From NCBI RefSeq assembly GCF_030503615.1, contig NZ_CP129963.1:1178001-1242000 (forward strand): a DNA stretch of 64,000 nucleotides. The letters are read 5' to 3'. Source of the stretch: Sphingobacterium sp. BN32. GTDB lineage: Bacteria; Bacteroidota; Bacteroidia; Sphingobacteriales; Sphingobacteriaceae. The notes beneath the pieces were generated by a model, which saw only the letters and a program-made list of their open reading frames with translations, had not been told where the DNA came from and ran no database searches. A program made the translations under genes and the position numbers. Below, in pieces: positions 52,362-62,058 of this stretch (positions are counted from its first letter, which is position 1; the number at the start of each line of letters is the position of its first letter).

Positions 52362-53894
52362 ATGGCTACAGGAACACACAATACGCTTGAAGAAATTCAA
52401 GACTTTAAAGGGAAGTATCCAAAGCAGATCTGGAGATTGTTCTTCTCGGAGATGTGGGAGCGGTTCTGTTTTTACGGAATGCGCGGTATGTTGGTTTTTT
52501 TCATGATTACCCAACTTAATTTCGGGGAGAAAGAAGCTAACTTACAGTATGGAGCAACGCAGGCATTTGTATATGCCTTTACATTTATCGGCGGGCTTTT
52601 CGCAGATAAGATTCTCGGGTTTCGGAAATCGCTGTTCTTCGGCGGATTATTGATGATTATCGGTTCAGTATTATTATCGATCGATACCCATCAGTTTTTC
52701 TTCTTCGGGTTGGCATTTATTATTATCGGAACGGGCTTTTTCAAGCCTAACATCTCGACAATGGTAGGGGAGCTGTATAAAGATGGCGATAGCCGTCGTG
52801 ATGCGGGTTTCTCTTTATTTTATGCGGGTATTAACCTAGGTGCTTTCCTAGGGGGATATATCTGCGTGGCTATCGGAAAAGGTTACATGCTGAGCTCGGT
52901 AATCGATGAGGCACATCGTTGGAATGTCGCATTTGGTTTGGCGGCTGTCGGAATGTTGATCAGCTTGATCAATTTCCAGTTTACCAAGCATGAGCTAGGA
53001 CCTATTGGCTTGCAACCCGGGCATCCCGATGCCATTGTCAAGTCTAAGCCTTTGCCGAAATGGGTTGAATATGCGGTTTACATCGGAACCTTGCTGTTAG
53101 TGCCATTGATTCAGGTCATGGTTTCAAAAACAGAGTATACAGATTACTTTATGTACACGATCGGCCCCTTGACTTTGATCTATCTGTTTTTTGAGATGTC
53201 AAAAGTGGAGAAAAAGGAACGTCATAAGCTAATCGCTGCCCTGATCTTTATTTTATTCTCGATTGTATTCTGGGGAATATATGAGCAGAGTGGGGGGTCC
53301 TTAAGCATCTTTGCTGCCAAGAATTTAAATGATTCAGTATTAGGTGGAGCATTCCGTTTAGATCCAAATGGAGTTAATAATTCCGGAGGAGCCTTCTTCA
53401 TTATCATTTTAGCGCCTGTATTTGGCCTACTTTGGTTGTGGATGGCAAAGCGCAAGATCGAGCCAAATACGGTTATTAAGTTTGGTTTAGGGTTCTTGTT
53501 CTTAGGCTTGGGATTCTATGTGCTGTATGCTACTCGCTTTTTCGCAGTTGACGGAATGACATCTTTAGACATCTTTACGCTGGCCCTATTAGTCATCACG
53601 GTTGGGGAGTTATGTTTGTCTCCCATCGGATTGTCGATTATGACGAAGTTATCGCCTGCGAAGTTGCAAGGTATTATGATGGGGATGTGGTTCCTTGCGA
53701 GTGCCTACGGACAATATGTGGCCGGATTAATCGGCGCAAATATGGCCGAAGCAAGAGAAGGCGATTCGCTTATGGATAAATTAATCACTTACACGGAGGG
53801 CTATAAGCAACTCGGATTGTATTCTTTGATCGCAGGAGTGATCTTAATAGCACTATCACCGATGATCAAAAAGTTGATGCATGGGGTAAATTAA
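52362..53894 (+). CDS. POT-family peptide transporter (third)
   Basis: 510 residues, the most divergent of the three. ExxER motif SEMWERFCFYGMRGMLVF, FIGGLFADKILGFRKSLFFG, GTGFFKPNISTMVGELYKDG, GELCLSPIGLSIMTKLSPAK. It lacks the N-terminal KQG..GHP segment of its neighbours and has its own start (MATGTHNTLEEIQDFKGKYP). 22 bp after the second copy, so probably in one transcript with it; a terminator follows. Substrate range may differ from the other two. Confidence 0.93.
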   Translation: MATGTHNTLEEIQDFKGKYPKQIWRLFFSEMWERFCFYGMRGMLVFFMITQLNFGEKEANLQYGATQAFVYAFTFIGGLFADKILGFRKSLFFGGLLMIIGSVLLSIDTHQFFFFGLAFIIIGTGFFKPNISTMVGELYKDGDSRRDAGFSLFYAGINLGAFLGGYICVAIGKGYMLSSVIDEAHRWNVAFGLAAVGMLISLINFQFTKHELGPIGLQPGHPDAIVKSKPLPKWVEYAVYIGTLLLVPLIQVMVSKTEYTDYFMYTIGPLTLIYLFFEMSKVEKKERHKLIAALIFILFSIVFWGIYEQSGGSLSIFAAKNLNDSVLGGAFRLDPNGVNNSGGAFFIIILAPVFGLLWLWMAKRKIEPNTVIKFGLGFLFLGLGFYVLYATRFFAVDGMTSLDIFTLALLVITVGELCLSPIGLSIMTKLSPAKLQGIMMGMWFLASAYGQYVAGLIGANMAEAREGDSLMDKLITYTEGYKQLGLYSLIAGVILIALSPMIKKLMHGVN

Positions 53895-53913
53895 TCCTTA
53901 AGATCTTATATAT

Positions 53914-53946
53914 AAGCCGGTTTGTAGTAACAAATCGGCTTTTTTG
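53914..53946 (+). terminator. Terminator after the third POT gene
   Basis: A 12-bp stem AAGCCGGTTTGT / ACAAATCGGCTT (one G-T pair), 4-nt loop, then a T run; 20 bp after the stop. The core AAGCCGG resembles that of the terminator after the first POT gene. Confidence 0.9.
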
Positions 53947-54017
53947 ATTTTTATGCCTTGCTAGAAAGGGTTAATAGTTCGGCTAAATTATTACCTTTAC
54001 ATTTCAAAAAGTATACA

Positions 54018-54749
54018 GTGTCAGACAGTATTGTTATTATTCCGACTTACAACGAGAAGGAGAATATAGAAAGAATTATCAGAAAAGTGTTTTCATTGGA
54101 GATTCCATTTCACATTCTAGTGGTGGATGACGGCTCTCCCGATGGTACTGCTCAAATTGTAAAAAGCTTACAACAAGAGTTTCCCGGCGAACTGCACTTG
54201 GAAGAAAGAAGAGGTAAGTTAGGATTAGGAACAGCATACATTCACGGCTTTAAGTGGTCTTTGCAGCGGAACTATGAGTTCATCTTCGAAATGGATGCAG
54301 ACTTTAGCCATAATCCGGATGATTTGATGAGATTGCGTGCCGCCTGCTTAAACGATGGCGCTGATATGGCCATCGGCTCAAGATATATTAAAGGTGTCAA
54401 TGTTGTGAACTGGCCAATGAAGCGTGTTTTGATGTCCTACTTCGCTTCTGGATACGTGCGCATGATTACGCGCATTGATATTCGCGATGCAACTGCGGGT
54501 TTCGTATGTTTTAGAAGAAAAGTACTAGAGACAATTAACTTAGATAAGATTAAGTTCGTCGGTTATGCTTTCCAGATTGAGATGAAGTTTACAGCGATCA
54601 AATATGGGTTCAACGTCGTTGAAATTCCTATCATTTTTACTGATCGAACCCTTGGTACTTCGAAGATGAGTACTAAGATTTTTAAAGAGGCATTTTTCGG
54701 AGTGATCCAGATGAAAATTGCTAGTTTTTTCAAAAATTACAATAAATAA
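54018..54749 (+). CDS. Polyprenol monophosphomannose synthase-like glycosyltransferase
   Basis: 243 residues from the GTG at 54018 ([20 protein letters not shown]). A longer frame from 53958 is rejected because it covers a promoter-like repeat. GT2 motifs: [30 protein letters not shown] (DxD-type), [47 protein letters not shown]. Matches dolichol-phosphate-mannose synthase homologues of bacteria, which load a sugar on a lipid carrier at the inner membrane; no C-terminal membrane domain is present. Sits 68 bp after the POT terminator. Confidence 0.92.
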   Translation: MSDSIVIIPTYNEKENIERIIRKVFSLEIPFHILVVDDGSPDGTAQIVKSLQQEFPGELHLEERRGKLGLGTAYIHGFKWSLQRNYEFIFEMDADFSHNPDDLMRLRAACLNDGADMAIGSRYIKGVNVVNWPMKRVLMSYFASGYVRMITRIDIRDATAGFVCFRRKVLETINLDKIKFVGYAFQIEMKFTAIKYGFNVVEIPIIFTDRTLGTSKMSTKIFKEAFFGVIQMKIASFFKNYNK

Positions 54750-54787
54750 CGAATTTTTCTGTTTTATTGAGTAGAGTTGTCCAATAT

Positions 54788-55810
54788 ATGAACGAAAACC
54801 TTGACCCAAATCCCGAAAGATTGACCCCCACAGATAAAGACTTGGAGCGCGTATTGCGGCCCCAGACTTTTGATGACTTTACGGGGCAAGCTAAGATTTT
54901 GGAGAACCTTTCGATATTTGTTAGAGCGGCAAAGCTTCGCGGAGAAGCTTTAGACCATGTTTTGCTACATGGCCCTCCAGGACTTGGTAAGACAACCCTG
55001 TCGCATATCATTGCAAATGAGATGGGCGTGGGGATTAAGATTACCTCCGGACCTGTATTGGATAAGCCTGGAGATCTTGCAGGACTACTGACAAATCTTG
55101 ATGAAGGTGATATCTTATTCATTGACGAGATACACCGGTTAAGCCCCCTAGTTGAAGAATATCTGTATTCTGCCATGGAGGACTTCAAGATTGACATCAT
55201 GCTGGAGACAGGACCTAATGCACGTTCTGTTCAGATTTCCTTGAATCCATTTACCTTAGTCGGTGCAACGACGCGTTCAGGTTTGCTTACAGCGCCATTA
55301 CGTGCTCGCTTCGGTATCAACTCAAGGTTGCAATATTATGATGCGAAATTGTTGACGGATATTATCATGCGCTCAGCAATGATTCTTAATGTTCCGATAT
55401 CCGAGGAAGGAGCATTCGAGATTGCGCGGCGCAGTCGTGGTACACCACGTATCGCAAATGCATTGTTGCGCAGAACGCGTGACTTTGCGCAGATCAAAGG
55501 GAATGGTTCTATCGATATGGCCATCGCTCAGTTCGCACTGAACGCATTAAATGTAGATGAGCACGGTCTTGATGAGATGGACAACAAAATATTGAGCACA
55601 ATTATTGATAAATTTAAAGGTGGTCCGGTGGGCGTGAAGACGATAGCGACGGCAGTTGGAGAGGATGAAGGCACCATTGAAGAAGTATATGAGCCCTTTT
55701 TAATACAAGAGGGATACCTAATGCGAACCTCTAGAGGTAGAGAGTGTACAGAGCTTGCATTTAAACATTTAGGAAAAACAAATCATTACAAAGGAAATAC
55801 ATTGTTTTAA
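54788..55810 (+). CDS. ruvB: Holliday junction branch migration helicase RuvB
   Basis: 340 residues from the ATG at 54788 ([20 protein letters not shown]); a TTG 21 bp earlier is possible but the conserved N-terminus starts here. Walker [15 protein letters not shown], Walker [20 protein letters not shown], sensor GATTRSGLL, arginine finger region [10 protein letters not shown]-terminal winged-helix ([20 protein letters not shown]). Works with RuvA as a hexameric motor for recombination intermediates. Stop followed after 3 bp by the next gene. Confidence 0.97.
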   Translation: MNENLDPNPERLTPTDKDLERVLRPQTFDDFTGQAKILENLSIFVRAAKLRGEALDHVLLHGPPGLGKTTLSHIIANEMGVGIKITSGPVLDKPGDLAGLLTNLDEGDILFIDEIHRLSPLVEEYLYSAMEDFKIDIMLETGPNARSVQISLNPFTLVGATTRSGLLTAPLRARFGINSRLQYYDAKLLTDIIMRSAMILNVPISEEGAFEIARRSRGTPRIANALLRRTRDFAQIKGNGSIDMAIAQFALNALNVDEHGLDEMDNKILSTIIDKFKGGPVGVKTIATAVGEDEGTIEEVYEPFLIQEGYLMRTSRGRECTELAFKHLGKTNHYKGNTLF

Positions 55811-55813
55811 GTT

Positions 55814-56674
55814 ATGCAGTTGAAAAAAATACTAAGCCTAGGTCTCATCTCGATTCCGTTTCTAATAAATGCCCAAACGCTAAAATGTCCTCCTGTAGAT
55901 CGTTACGGAAATGCTAATCAGAAGTTTGATCTAACAGTTGGCGCTGGTCCTACGTTTCTTTATGGTGATATCAACCATAAAACAAATACCGGTTATGCGG
56001 GCGTGTTGAAGTTTGATTATAAACTTTACAAAGGCCTATATATCGGCCTTGAAGGACAGTTAGGACGATTAACGGCCAGAGGCAATGACAATGTATTAGA
56101 GCCGGATTGGGATCCGCGTTTTGTAGAAAATCAGTTCTATGTAACTGGATTGTTTAATGCGACAGTTTACCCGTACCGCTTTTTTGTCAATGAGCGCGAT
56201 TTGTTCAGAGCAACGGGAATTGAGAAATATGTGTTGAACGGCTTCTATGTCGGAATAGGAGCGGGCGCAATCTTCAATAATTACGCTAAAATAGAACGTG
56301 GTACATCCTTTAGATTTAGAGCATCTGATGGAACTGAAATTGTTCAGGAAATTCATGAGGGTATCGTGAATGGTCCTTACGAGTTAGTTGAGCGCTATGA
56401 TGAAGCTGGTAATTTAGTTGCTGAAAAGCAATTCAAAAATAAAACAAGAGACTTCTTGTTCCCGGTTGTTAGTGCAGGTTTAGCGGTGCCATTAAATAAG
56501 TATAGCAGTTATTACAGAGCGGGATATTACAGCCTCGTTGTGAATACACAATTCACGTTCTCACGAGGCGAAGATGTCGACGGATATGATCCTGTGGCAG
56601 CTGACGGAACTACCGCGAGCAAATATAACGACATGTATAACTTTACCTCTTTAGGCGTTCGTTATACGTTTTAA
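55814..56674 (+). CDS. Outer-membrane beta-barrel protein
   Basis: 286 residues. Signal peptide MQLKKILSLGLISIPFLINA, then mature start QTLKCPPVDRYGNANQKFDL. Amphipathic strands: TVGAGPTFLYGDINHKTNTG, LYIGLEGQLGRLTA, FYVTGLFNATVYPYRFF, FYVGIGAGAIFNNYAKIERG, and the end FTSLGVRYTF with C-terminal Phe. OMP_b-brl-like fold; function unknown. Three bp after ruvB on the same strand. Its 3' end overlaps the convergent minus-strand gene by 24 bp. Confidence 0.87.
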   Translation: MQLKKILSLGLISIPFLINAQTLKCPPVDRYGNANQKFDLTVGAGPTFLYGDINHKTNTGYAGVLKFDYKLYKGLYIGLEGQLGRLTARGNDNVLEPDWDPRFVENQFYVTGLFNATVYPYRFFVNERDLFRATGIEKYVLNGFYVGIGAGAIFNNYAKIERGTSFRFRASDGTEIVQEIHEGIVNGPYELVERYDEAGNLVAEKQFKNKTRDFLFPVVSAGLAVPLNKYSSYYRAGYYSLVVNTQFTFSRGEDVDGYDPVAADGTTASKYNDMYNFTSLGVRYTF

Positions 56675-57196
56675 TATTCGGTTACCTCGGCTTTTCAGCG
56701 CCGGGGTAGCATCTTTTTCTAAAGCCAATTCTATGCGCAAGCGCAGCTCATTGGCTATCCAATCATGTTTCTTGTTGAGATCAGCTAAGATATCCATTAC
56801 ATTGACTTGAACGGCGACAGGACAGTCACTATCATCCAGTATGTTGAAGGACTTTTCTAAGATACACTCTTCCTGATCCTCATTAATCGTGATCTTATCG
56901 TTTTGCTTAGACAGCATCCACATCACTAGCTTGCTGTAGCTTCTTAAAACACTCCAATTGCTCGTATTGCAATAGATGCGGATAATTTCCGAAGCGTAAT
57001 CTGCGAAGAATGCTGTTTTCTTTAAAAAGAAATGCTCCACATACCAGGCAGATCGGAAAGCCAGACGATAATCTGCTGTTTGTTCGCTCCATTCGATCAA
57101 TTGCGGAACGGAGAATGATTCGATGGTCTGCTCAGTAATGCCAGCAGCACTATTGTTCAATAGTGCTGCTAACATTTCCTCTTTGTTTATTTTCAT
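56651..57196 (-). CDS. Hypothetical helical-repeat protein
   Basis: 181 residues, almost entirely alpha-helical, no signal peptide. Stretches such as VPQLIEWSEQTADYRLAFRS, AWYVEHFFLKKTAFFADYAS, EIIRIYCNTSNWSVLRSYSK and CPVAVQVNVMDILADLNKKH look like HEAT/ARM-type repeats. No family recognised. The start is fixed by the next gene one base away (57198). Its 3' end overlaps the convergent barrel gene by 24 bp. Co-transcribed with the S9 peptidase. Confidence 0.75.
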   Translation of the reverse strand: MKINKEEMLAALLNNSAAGITEQTIESFSVPQLIEWSEQTADYRLAFRSAWYVEHFFLKKTAFFADYASEIIRIYCNTSNWSVLRSYSKLVMWMLSKQNDKITINEDQEECILEKSFNILDDSDCPVAVQVNVMDILADLNKKHDWIANELRLRIELALEKDATPALKSRGNRILKRITNA

Positions 57197-57197
57197 A

Positions 57198-59687
57198 TTA
57201 TCTTCTTACCGGGCGATCTCTATTAATCTCCGTCATATCGACTTCGTTAATCTTTGACTCGCCTAATAGGTGTTCGCTAAAATAATCGGCCATACGCCAG
57301 AAGAAGTATTCTGTCATCTCTCCAAAAGCATGGCGTTGTCCTGGAAGTAACACAAAATCAAAGCGTTTGTTTGCTTTAATTAACGCGTCAACCATACGGA
57401 TTGAATTCGCCGGGTGCACGTTATTGTCAATATCTCCAGTGACGATTAATAGCTTACCTTTTAGATTCTTCGCTAAATCCGAATTACGTTCAATCTGATA
57501 GTTAAATGTTGTATCTCCCTTGGTAGATACAGTTTCTTTCACCCCATGGTGTCGCTCGCTCCACCAACGGTTGTAAATATTGTTTTCGTGGTTACCCGCA
57601 CCCGAAACAGCAACCTTAAAGAAATCTGGATAGACTAACATTGCCGCTGTCGACATAAATCCACCTCCGGAGTGACCTGTAATCCCCACACGGTCGATAT
57701 CGATAAAGCTGTATTTGTTTGCCAGTTGCTCCGCAACTACCTTTTTATCTTCCAAACCATAATCTCTCAAGTTGCCATAACCATAAGTATGATACCATTT
57801 CGAACGTGAAGGATGTCCACCACGGTTACCAACAGACACAACGATGAAGCCCATTTGTGCCAGTCGGTCGATACGATCCATGCTTCTTCCGAAGCTCTTG
57901 TTCACAGCCTCAGTTTGCGGTCCTGGGTAAACATATTCAATAATAGGGTAGGTCTTAGTCGAATCAAAGTCAAAAGGCTTGTACATCACGCCGTATAGGT
58001 CCGTAACGCCATCTCCAGCTTTTACTTTGAACGGTTCAGGGAATTTATAGCCGGCAGCGAATAACTGTGACAGATCCGACTCCTCTAATTTCATGATCAA
58101 CTGCCCATTGGAATTGTATAAATTGCTAAGCGGCGCCGTATTCACACGTGAGAAGTTGTCTACGAAGTAGTTTCCACTTTCGCTGGCAGCAACCTGGTGG
58201 TCAAAATCGCCAGGTGTCAGCAAGCTAATTCTTCCGCCGTTCTTATTTACGGAGTAGAAATACGTGTAATATGGATCGGAATCTTTCTCCTTACCGTTTG
58301 CTTTAAATAGCAAATTGCCGGTTCCCTCTTGATAAGCCGTAAGCTCATCACAGTGGAAATCCCCTTTAGTAATCTGATGGATTAGTTTTCCAGAGATGTC
58401 ATATAAGTAGAAATGACCCCAACCATCACGTTGTGACCAATGGATAAATTGCTTGCCATTGTTAACAATATAAGGCTTCTTGACGTCCAGGTAAACATTA
58501 GAGCGCTCTTCCACTAAAGTTCTCACCTTACCATTAACATCCACAGCGACGATATCAATGCGTTTTAAATCTCTGCTTGAACGCGCAATATAGAACTCAT
58601 TATCATCACCATGCCAGTAGTTGATAAAATATTTTCCTTTAAAGCTTTCCTTGCTGCGATCCTTATTCCACAGGCTAATCGTCTGGTTTTTGAATGCTTG
58701 CACATCTACACGCTTAGGCTTCAGGTCGGCAGCGTCGAAGATAAACAAATCAGTCTCGGTAGAGTCTAATTCGCCAGGCATAAGATACTTGTAAGTCTCT
58801 AAAGTCGGGCGCTTTCCACCTACATTATTGATTACCCATAAAGCGCTTAAGTTTCTGTTATCCTTACGTGTTATGGCGAAGTGCTTTCCGTTTGGCGACC
58901 AGTTTAACCAAACCGCATTACGCTTTTTCTTTTCTTCGTCTTCCGACTTTTTATCACCAGTAGTTACGCTGTACGGCTCACCGCCCCAACTATAATACTG
59001 CACACCATCTGTTGTGATCTGGTGTTCCACAATAGTCGAGTCTTTCTCATCTTTGATTGCCTTTTGGTAGTTCGCGTAATCCATCCAATACAGATTGTAA
59101 TCCTTGCTAAAGAATACTTTCGTCGTGTCTGGATTGAAGCTTCCCCATGATAGACGATCCTTTTTCTCCGTCGTATCGCTAATTTCCTTCAGATTATTGT
59201 TAGAAAGGTTGTACTCAAAAAAGAAAACCTTCTTCTTTATTGTATCGCTTTTATTGGTCAGCTTTTTAATCTCTTCTTTCGATTTTACCGTGTCTTTAGA
59301 ACTCTGCACTTCAAAGCGGACAATATTGTCGCTGTTATCTTTAAAACGTAGATTTTGAATCGCTAGATGTTGCGCATCGAATGGATTTCTGACAATGGAA
59401 GTGATTCTAGCCGCCATCTCTGAGCGGTCGAACATCTCTTTTTTAGAGCGAGCCTTCGGGTCAACAATATACCAGTTCTTTCCCTGCGGGCTACTGTACT
59501 CATACCAGAATTTGTCGGAGAAGTTAATCCAGTTCGGGGAAACTTCTGTAGAGAAAATCATTGTTCTTAAGCGTGCCGGTGAAAACTTGGCTGCTTGTTG
59601 GTAATTTGGTTTCGCGAGGGTGCTCTTTTCCTGGGCGAAAAGTATCCCTGTGCAAATAAATAATAGGCTTAAATAAACTTTTTTCAT
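57198..59687 (-). CDS. S9-family dipeptidyl/prolyl peptidase
   Basis: 829 residues. Signal peptide (MKKVYLSLLFICTGILFAQE). N-terminal DPPIV-like beta-propeller (~100-550; WINFSDKFWYEYSSPQGKNW at the start) and a C-terminal alpha/beta-hydrolase domain (~580-810) with the triad Ser in GITGHSGGGFMSTAAMLV, Asp in GDIDNNVHPANSIRMVDA, His in PGQRHAFGE. Preceding catalytic-domain signature: YPIIEYVYPGPQTEAVN. A periplasmic serine peptidase releasing dipeptides, which fits the three POT transporters nearby. First gene of a minus-strand pair with the helical-repeat gene. Confidence 0.93.
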   Translation of the reverse strand: MKKVYLSLLFICTGILFAQEKSTLAKPNYQQAAKFSPARLRTMIFSTEVSPNWINFSDKFWYEYSSPQGKNWYIVDPKARSKKEMFDRSEMAARITSIVRNPFDAQHLAIQNLRFKDNSDNIVRFEVQSSKDTVKSKEEIKKLTNKSDTIKKKVFFFEYNLSNNNLKEISDTTEKKDRLSWGSFNPDTTKVFFSKDYNLYWMDYANYQKAIKDEKDSTIVEHQITTDGVQYYSWGGEPYSVTTGDKKSEDEEKKKRNAVWLNWSPNGKHFAITRKDNRNLSALWVINNVGGKRPTLETYKYLMPGELDSTETDLFIFDAADLKPKRVDVQAFKNQTISLWNKDRSKESFKGKYFINYWHGDDNEFYIARSSRDLKRIDIVAVDVNGKVRTLVEERSNVYLDVKKPYIVNNGKQFIHWSQRDGWGHFYLYDISGKLIHQITKGDFHCDELTAYQEGTGNLLFKANGKEKDSDPYYTYFYSVNKNGGRISLLTPGDFDHQVAASESGNYFVDNFSRVNTAPLSNLYNSNGQLIMKLEESDLSQLFAAGYKFPEPFKVKAGDGVTDLYGVMYKPFDFDSTKTYPIIEYVYPGPQTEAVNKSFGRSMDRIDRLAQMGFIVVSVGNRGGHPSRSKWYHTYGYGNLRDYGLEDKKVVAEQLANKYSFIDIDRVGITGHSGGGFMSTAAMLVYPDFFKVAVSGAGNHENNIYNRWWSERHHGVKETVSTKGDTTFNYQIERNSDLAKNLKGKLLIVTGDIDNNVHPANSIRMVDALIKANKRFDFVLLPGQRHAFGEMTEYFFWRMADYFSEHLLGESKINEVDMTEINRDRPVRR

Positions 59688-59776
59688 TTAATAATTATAG
59701 AAATTGAAGAAACAGCGAAAATATCTCTTTTTCCAGTCAAAAATGCATTCTATCTGTATCATTTTCGATAGGCAGA

Positions 59777-61198
59777 TTAGGAATAGAACTTTTCGTTAAA
59801 ATTCACCAGAAATAGCTCTTGTGTTGCCCGAGTGATTGCCGTGTACAACCAGCGTAAAAACTCGGTATTCAGCATCTCATCGATCATATAACCTTGGTCT
59901 ACAAATACCAAGGGCCATTGTCCACCCTGCGCTTTATGGCAGGTAATAGCATACGCAAATTTGATTTGCAGGGCATTATAATACGGATCCTTCTTGATGG
60001 CTTCCAATCGGTCTTTTTTGTATGGAATGTCCGCATAGTCTGCCGCAATTCGTTCGTATAACTCTTTCTGCTGCTCGTAAGGCAGGTTTGGCGAGTCCAC
60101 ATACAGACTGTCTAATAAAACTCGGCAACGGATCGCGTCGCCCTCGTTATTATCCATAAACTCTAGATAAAGATCGGCGAAGCGGAAACCATGCATATCA
60201 TGCACATTGCTGACCTTTTTGATGACAGCCATATCGCCATTGGCGATAAATCCTGTATTCGTTTCATCGTTATCCTGAAGCCAATAATAGTTGTTCCGTA
60301 CCACCATGATCAGGTCGCCGCCTGTAATCTCTTCCTCACGAAAGAGAATCTGATTTCGGATATGACGATTGTACAGGTTGGCCGACTTGTTCGAGCGACA
60401 GATGACCATACAGTTTTCCAATCCAAACTTGTCGTAAGCATAATGTAGCCCTTCGATCAGCCGGTCTCCATTCATCCGGAAGATATCGCGGTAGCTGCTA
60501 GTTACAAACTGTGGGTAGCTGTACTCTGGCGCTTCCTCTTCCAAACGTATCTCATTCCTGATCTTGGTGGCATTAAAAAGAATTCCAGAATTTTTATCCT
60601 GTCGAACAACATCAGTGAGCTCGTAGTGCATTACCTGCAAGCCGAAAACATCCGAAAGATAAGCAGGAATCAATGCGGGACTCTCTTCCAGACCCACAGG
60701 AGGAAGCTGGGCAATATCGCCCACAAACATGATGGAGCAATTTTCGCCAGACTGTACATATTGCAATAAATCTGCCAATAAGCCGTTGGAAAACATAGAG
60801 ATGCCCTCGTTTGATATCATCGATGCTTCATCTACAATAAACAGCGTGTTCTCGTGTATATTGTCGCCTAGTTCGAAATCCATCTGAATGCTTGCGGCTG
60901 ATTTCTTTCTGTAAATTTTCTTGTGAATCGTTAAGGCTTTCCTACCCGAATAGGCAGACATCACTTTAGCGGCGCGCCCCGTCGGAGCCAACAAAACCGA
61001 TCGTTTCTGCAGCCTTGGCAAGGCATTCACCAATGCGCCGATAATCGAAGTCTTTCCCGTACCGGCATATCCCTTCAAAACGAAGCAACTATCTTCAGCG
61101 AAGGTATGTAAGAATTCCTCCAACAGCTGGAATACTTCCAGCTGCTGTTGAGTAGGTTGATGCGAGAACTGTTGACGTAGGATATTTTGAATGTGCAC
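59777..61198 (-). CDS. RecD-like AAA/superfamily 1 DNA helicase
   Basis: 473 residues, GTG start (an in-frame TAA at 61209-61211 rules out an extension). Motif I GYAGTGKTSIIGAL (~43-56), motif II LFIVDEASMISNEG, motif III FVGDIAQLPPVG, VVRQDKNSGIL, C-terminal UvrD-C-like YAITCHKAQGGQWPLVFVDQ and YTAITRATQEL. This is the RecD/Pif1-like ATP-dependent 5'-3' helicase type found across Bacteroidota, shorter than RecD of the RecBCD complex. Promoter overlaps that of the divergent DUF3822 gene; probably leaderless. Confidence 0.9.
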   Translation of the reverse strand: MHIQNILRQQFSHQPTQQQLEVFQLLEEFLHTFAEDSCFVLKGYAGTGKTSIIGALVNALPRLQKRSVLLAPTGRAAKVMSAYSGRKALTIHKKIYRKKSAASIQMDFELGDNIHENTLFIVDEASMISNEGISMFSNGLLADLLQYVQSGENCSIMFVGDIAQLPPVGLEESPALIPAYLSDVFGLQVMHYELTDVVRQDKNSGILFNATKIRNEIRLEEEAPEYSYPQFVTSSYRDIFRMNGDRLIEGLHYAYDKFGLENCMVICRSNKSANLYNRHIRNQILFREEEITGGDLIMVVRNNYYWLQDNDETNTGFIANGDMAVIKKVSNVHDMHGFRFADLYLEFMDNNEGDAIRCRVLLDSLYVDSPNLPYEQQKELYERIAADYADIPYKKDRLEAIKKDPYYNALQIKFAYAITCHKAQGGQWPLVFVDQGYMIDEMLNTEFLRWLYTAITRATQELFLVNFNEKFYS

Positions 61199-61203
61199 AT
61201 TCC

Positions 61204-61234
61204 AAAGTTATCTAAAAGGTTGGTCAATCCAATT
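61204..61234 (-). promoter_or_regulatory. Promoter of the RecD-like gene
   Basis: Minus strand: ATTG (61234-61231), 19-bp spacer, TAACTTTG (61211-61204). The GTG start at 61198 is 5 bp after the -7 box, suggesting a leaderless transcript. Confidence 0.62.
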
Positions 61235-61251
61235 TTAAAAACTATTTTTGT
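61220..61251 (+). promoter_or_regulatory. Promoter of the DUF3822-rsmD-coaD operon
   Basis: GTTG (61220-61223), 20-bp spacer, TATTTTTG (61244-61251); 21 bp before the ATG at 61273. It overlaps the divergent promoter at 61204-61234; each -33 box lies inside the other's spacer. Confidence 0.65.
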
Positions 61252-61272
61252 GTTCCTAGCAAAGGCGAAATA

Positions 61273-62058
61273 ATGAATTATACTGCAGCAGATTTTCATC
61301 TACACTTTATCGCAAAATACACCCTAATAGTCAAAGCAAACTTCGTGTATGATATTCTATATGTAATTGACCAAGAAGGGCAATTGCTCGTTTACATGAA
61401 GTATGATAGCAACAAGCCTTCTGAAGAAGCACTGAAGCTATTGAGCTTGCCTTTTCAGCAAGTGTATGTGAGTTTACCACAAAGCAACCTAACCTTTATC
61501 CCGGCGGATCTTTACCAAGAGGACGACCAGGAGCTTTATCAGGACTTTATGGAAAACCCGAATCAAGCAATTGAAGTCGCAGATTTGGACTACCTGCAGA
61601 TCAAAGCCGTGTTCCAGTATGATGTGCTTTTAGCACAGCGTTGGAAATCCTTATTTTCTGAAGCACACCTAATTCCTGAGTTCAAACTGAACCTGATGCA
61701 GGTAAGGCCCCATGTTCCCTTAAAAGGAGAGGTATTAGGCGTTGTGTTCAATGATACAAGCACAGACTTGTTTTTATTCATAAACGGACAGTTCCAGTTC
61801 TTCAATAACTTTGAAGTAATTACAGAAGACGACTTAAGCTATTTCATCTTAAACCTATTTCAGACCTTCGGCATTCAAGACAAGGTAACCAAAGCGATTG
61901 TCAGTGCGGTAGACCTGGAACCTTCTTTCCAACATAAGTTGCAGCAATTAGCAGACGAGGTATTGATTATTAAATCCAATACCAGCGTAAAAACTAACGA
62001 TGAAGTACCGTCGGAAGTTACTAGCAGTTATCTATTAGATTTACCCTTATGCGTATAA
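61273..62058 (+). CDS. DUF3822-family protein
   Basis: 261 residues. MNYTAADFHLHFIAKYTLIV and SLPFQQVYVSLPQSNLTFIP, PADLYQEDDQELYQDFMENP, LGVVFNDTSTDLFLFINGQF resemble the DUF3822 proteins of Bacteroidota, an actin-like (ASKHA-type) fold of unknown function that regularly accompanies rsmD and coaD, as here. Its last 10 bases overlap the rsmD start. No signal peptide or membrane helix. Likely a housekeeping protein. Confidence 0.85.
   Translation: MNYTAADFHLHFIAKYTLIVKANFVYDILYVIDQEGQLLVYMKYDSNKPSEEALKLLSLPFQQVYVSLPQSNLTFIPADLYQEDDQELYQDFMENPNQAIEVADLDYLQIKAVFQYDVLLAQRWKSLFSEAHLIPEFKLNLMQVRPHVPLKGEVLGVVFNDTSTDLFLFINGQFQFFNNFEVITEDDLSYFILNLFQTFGIQDKVTKAIVSAVDLEPSFQHKLQQLADEVLIIKSNTSVKTNDEVPSEVTSSYLLDLPLCV

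Noticed and set aside
53958..54017. TTG-initiated N-terminal extension of the glycosyltransferase
   Set aside because: It covers a promoter-like repeat and precedes the conserved start by 20 non-conserved residues; the GTG at 54018 fits the family start.
54767..54787. TTG start 7 codons upstream for ruvB
   Set aside because: The conserved RuvB N-terminus begins at the ATG at 54788; the extra residues have no support.
56651..56674. Sequence error as the reason for the convergent overlap of the barrel gene and helical-repeat gene
   Set aside because: Both ends look natural: the barrel ends in a C-terminal Phe and the other frame is uninterrupted. Overlap accepted as real.
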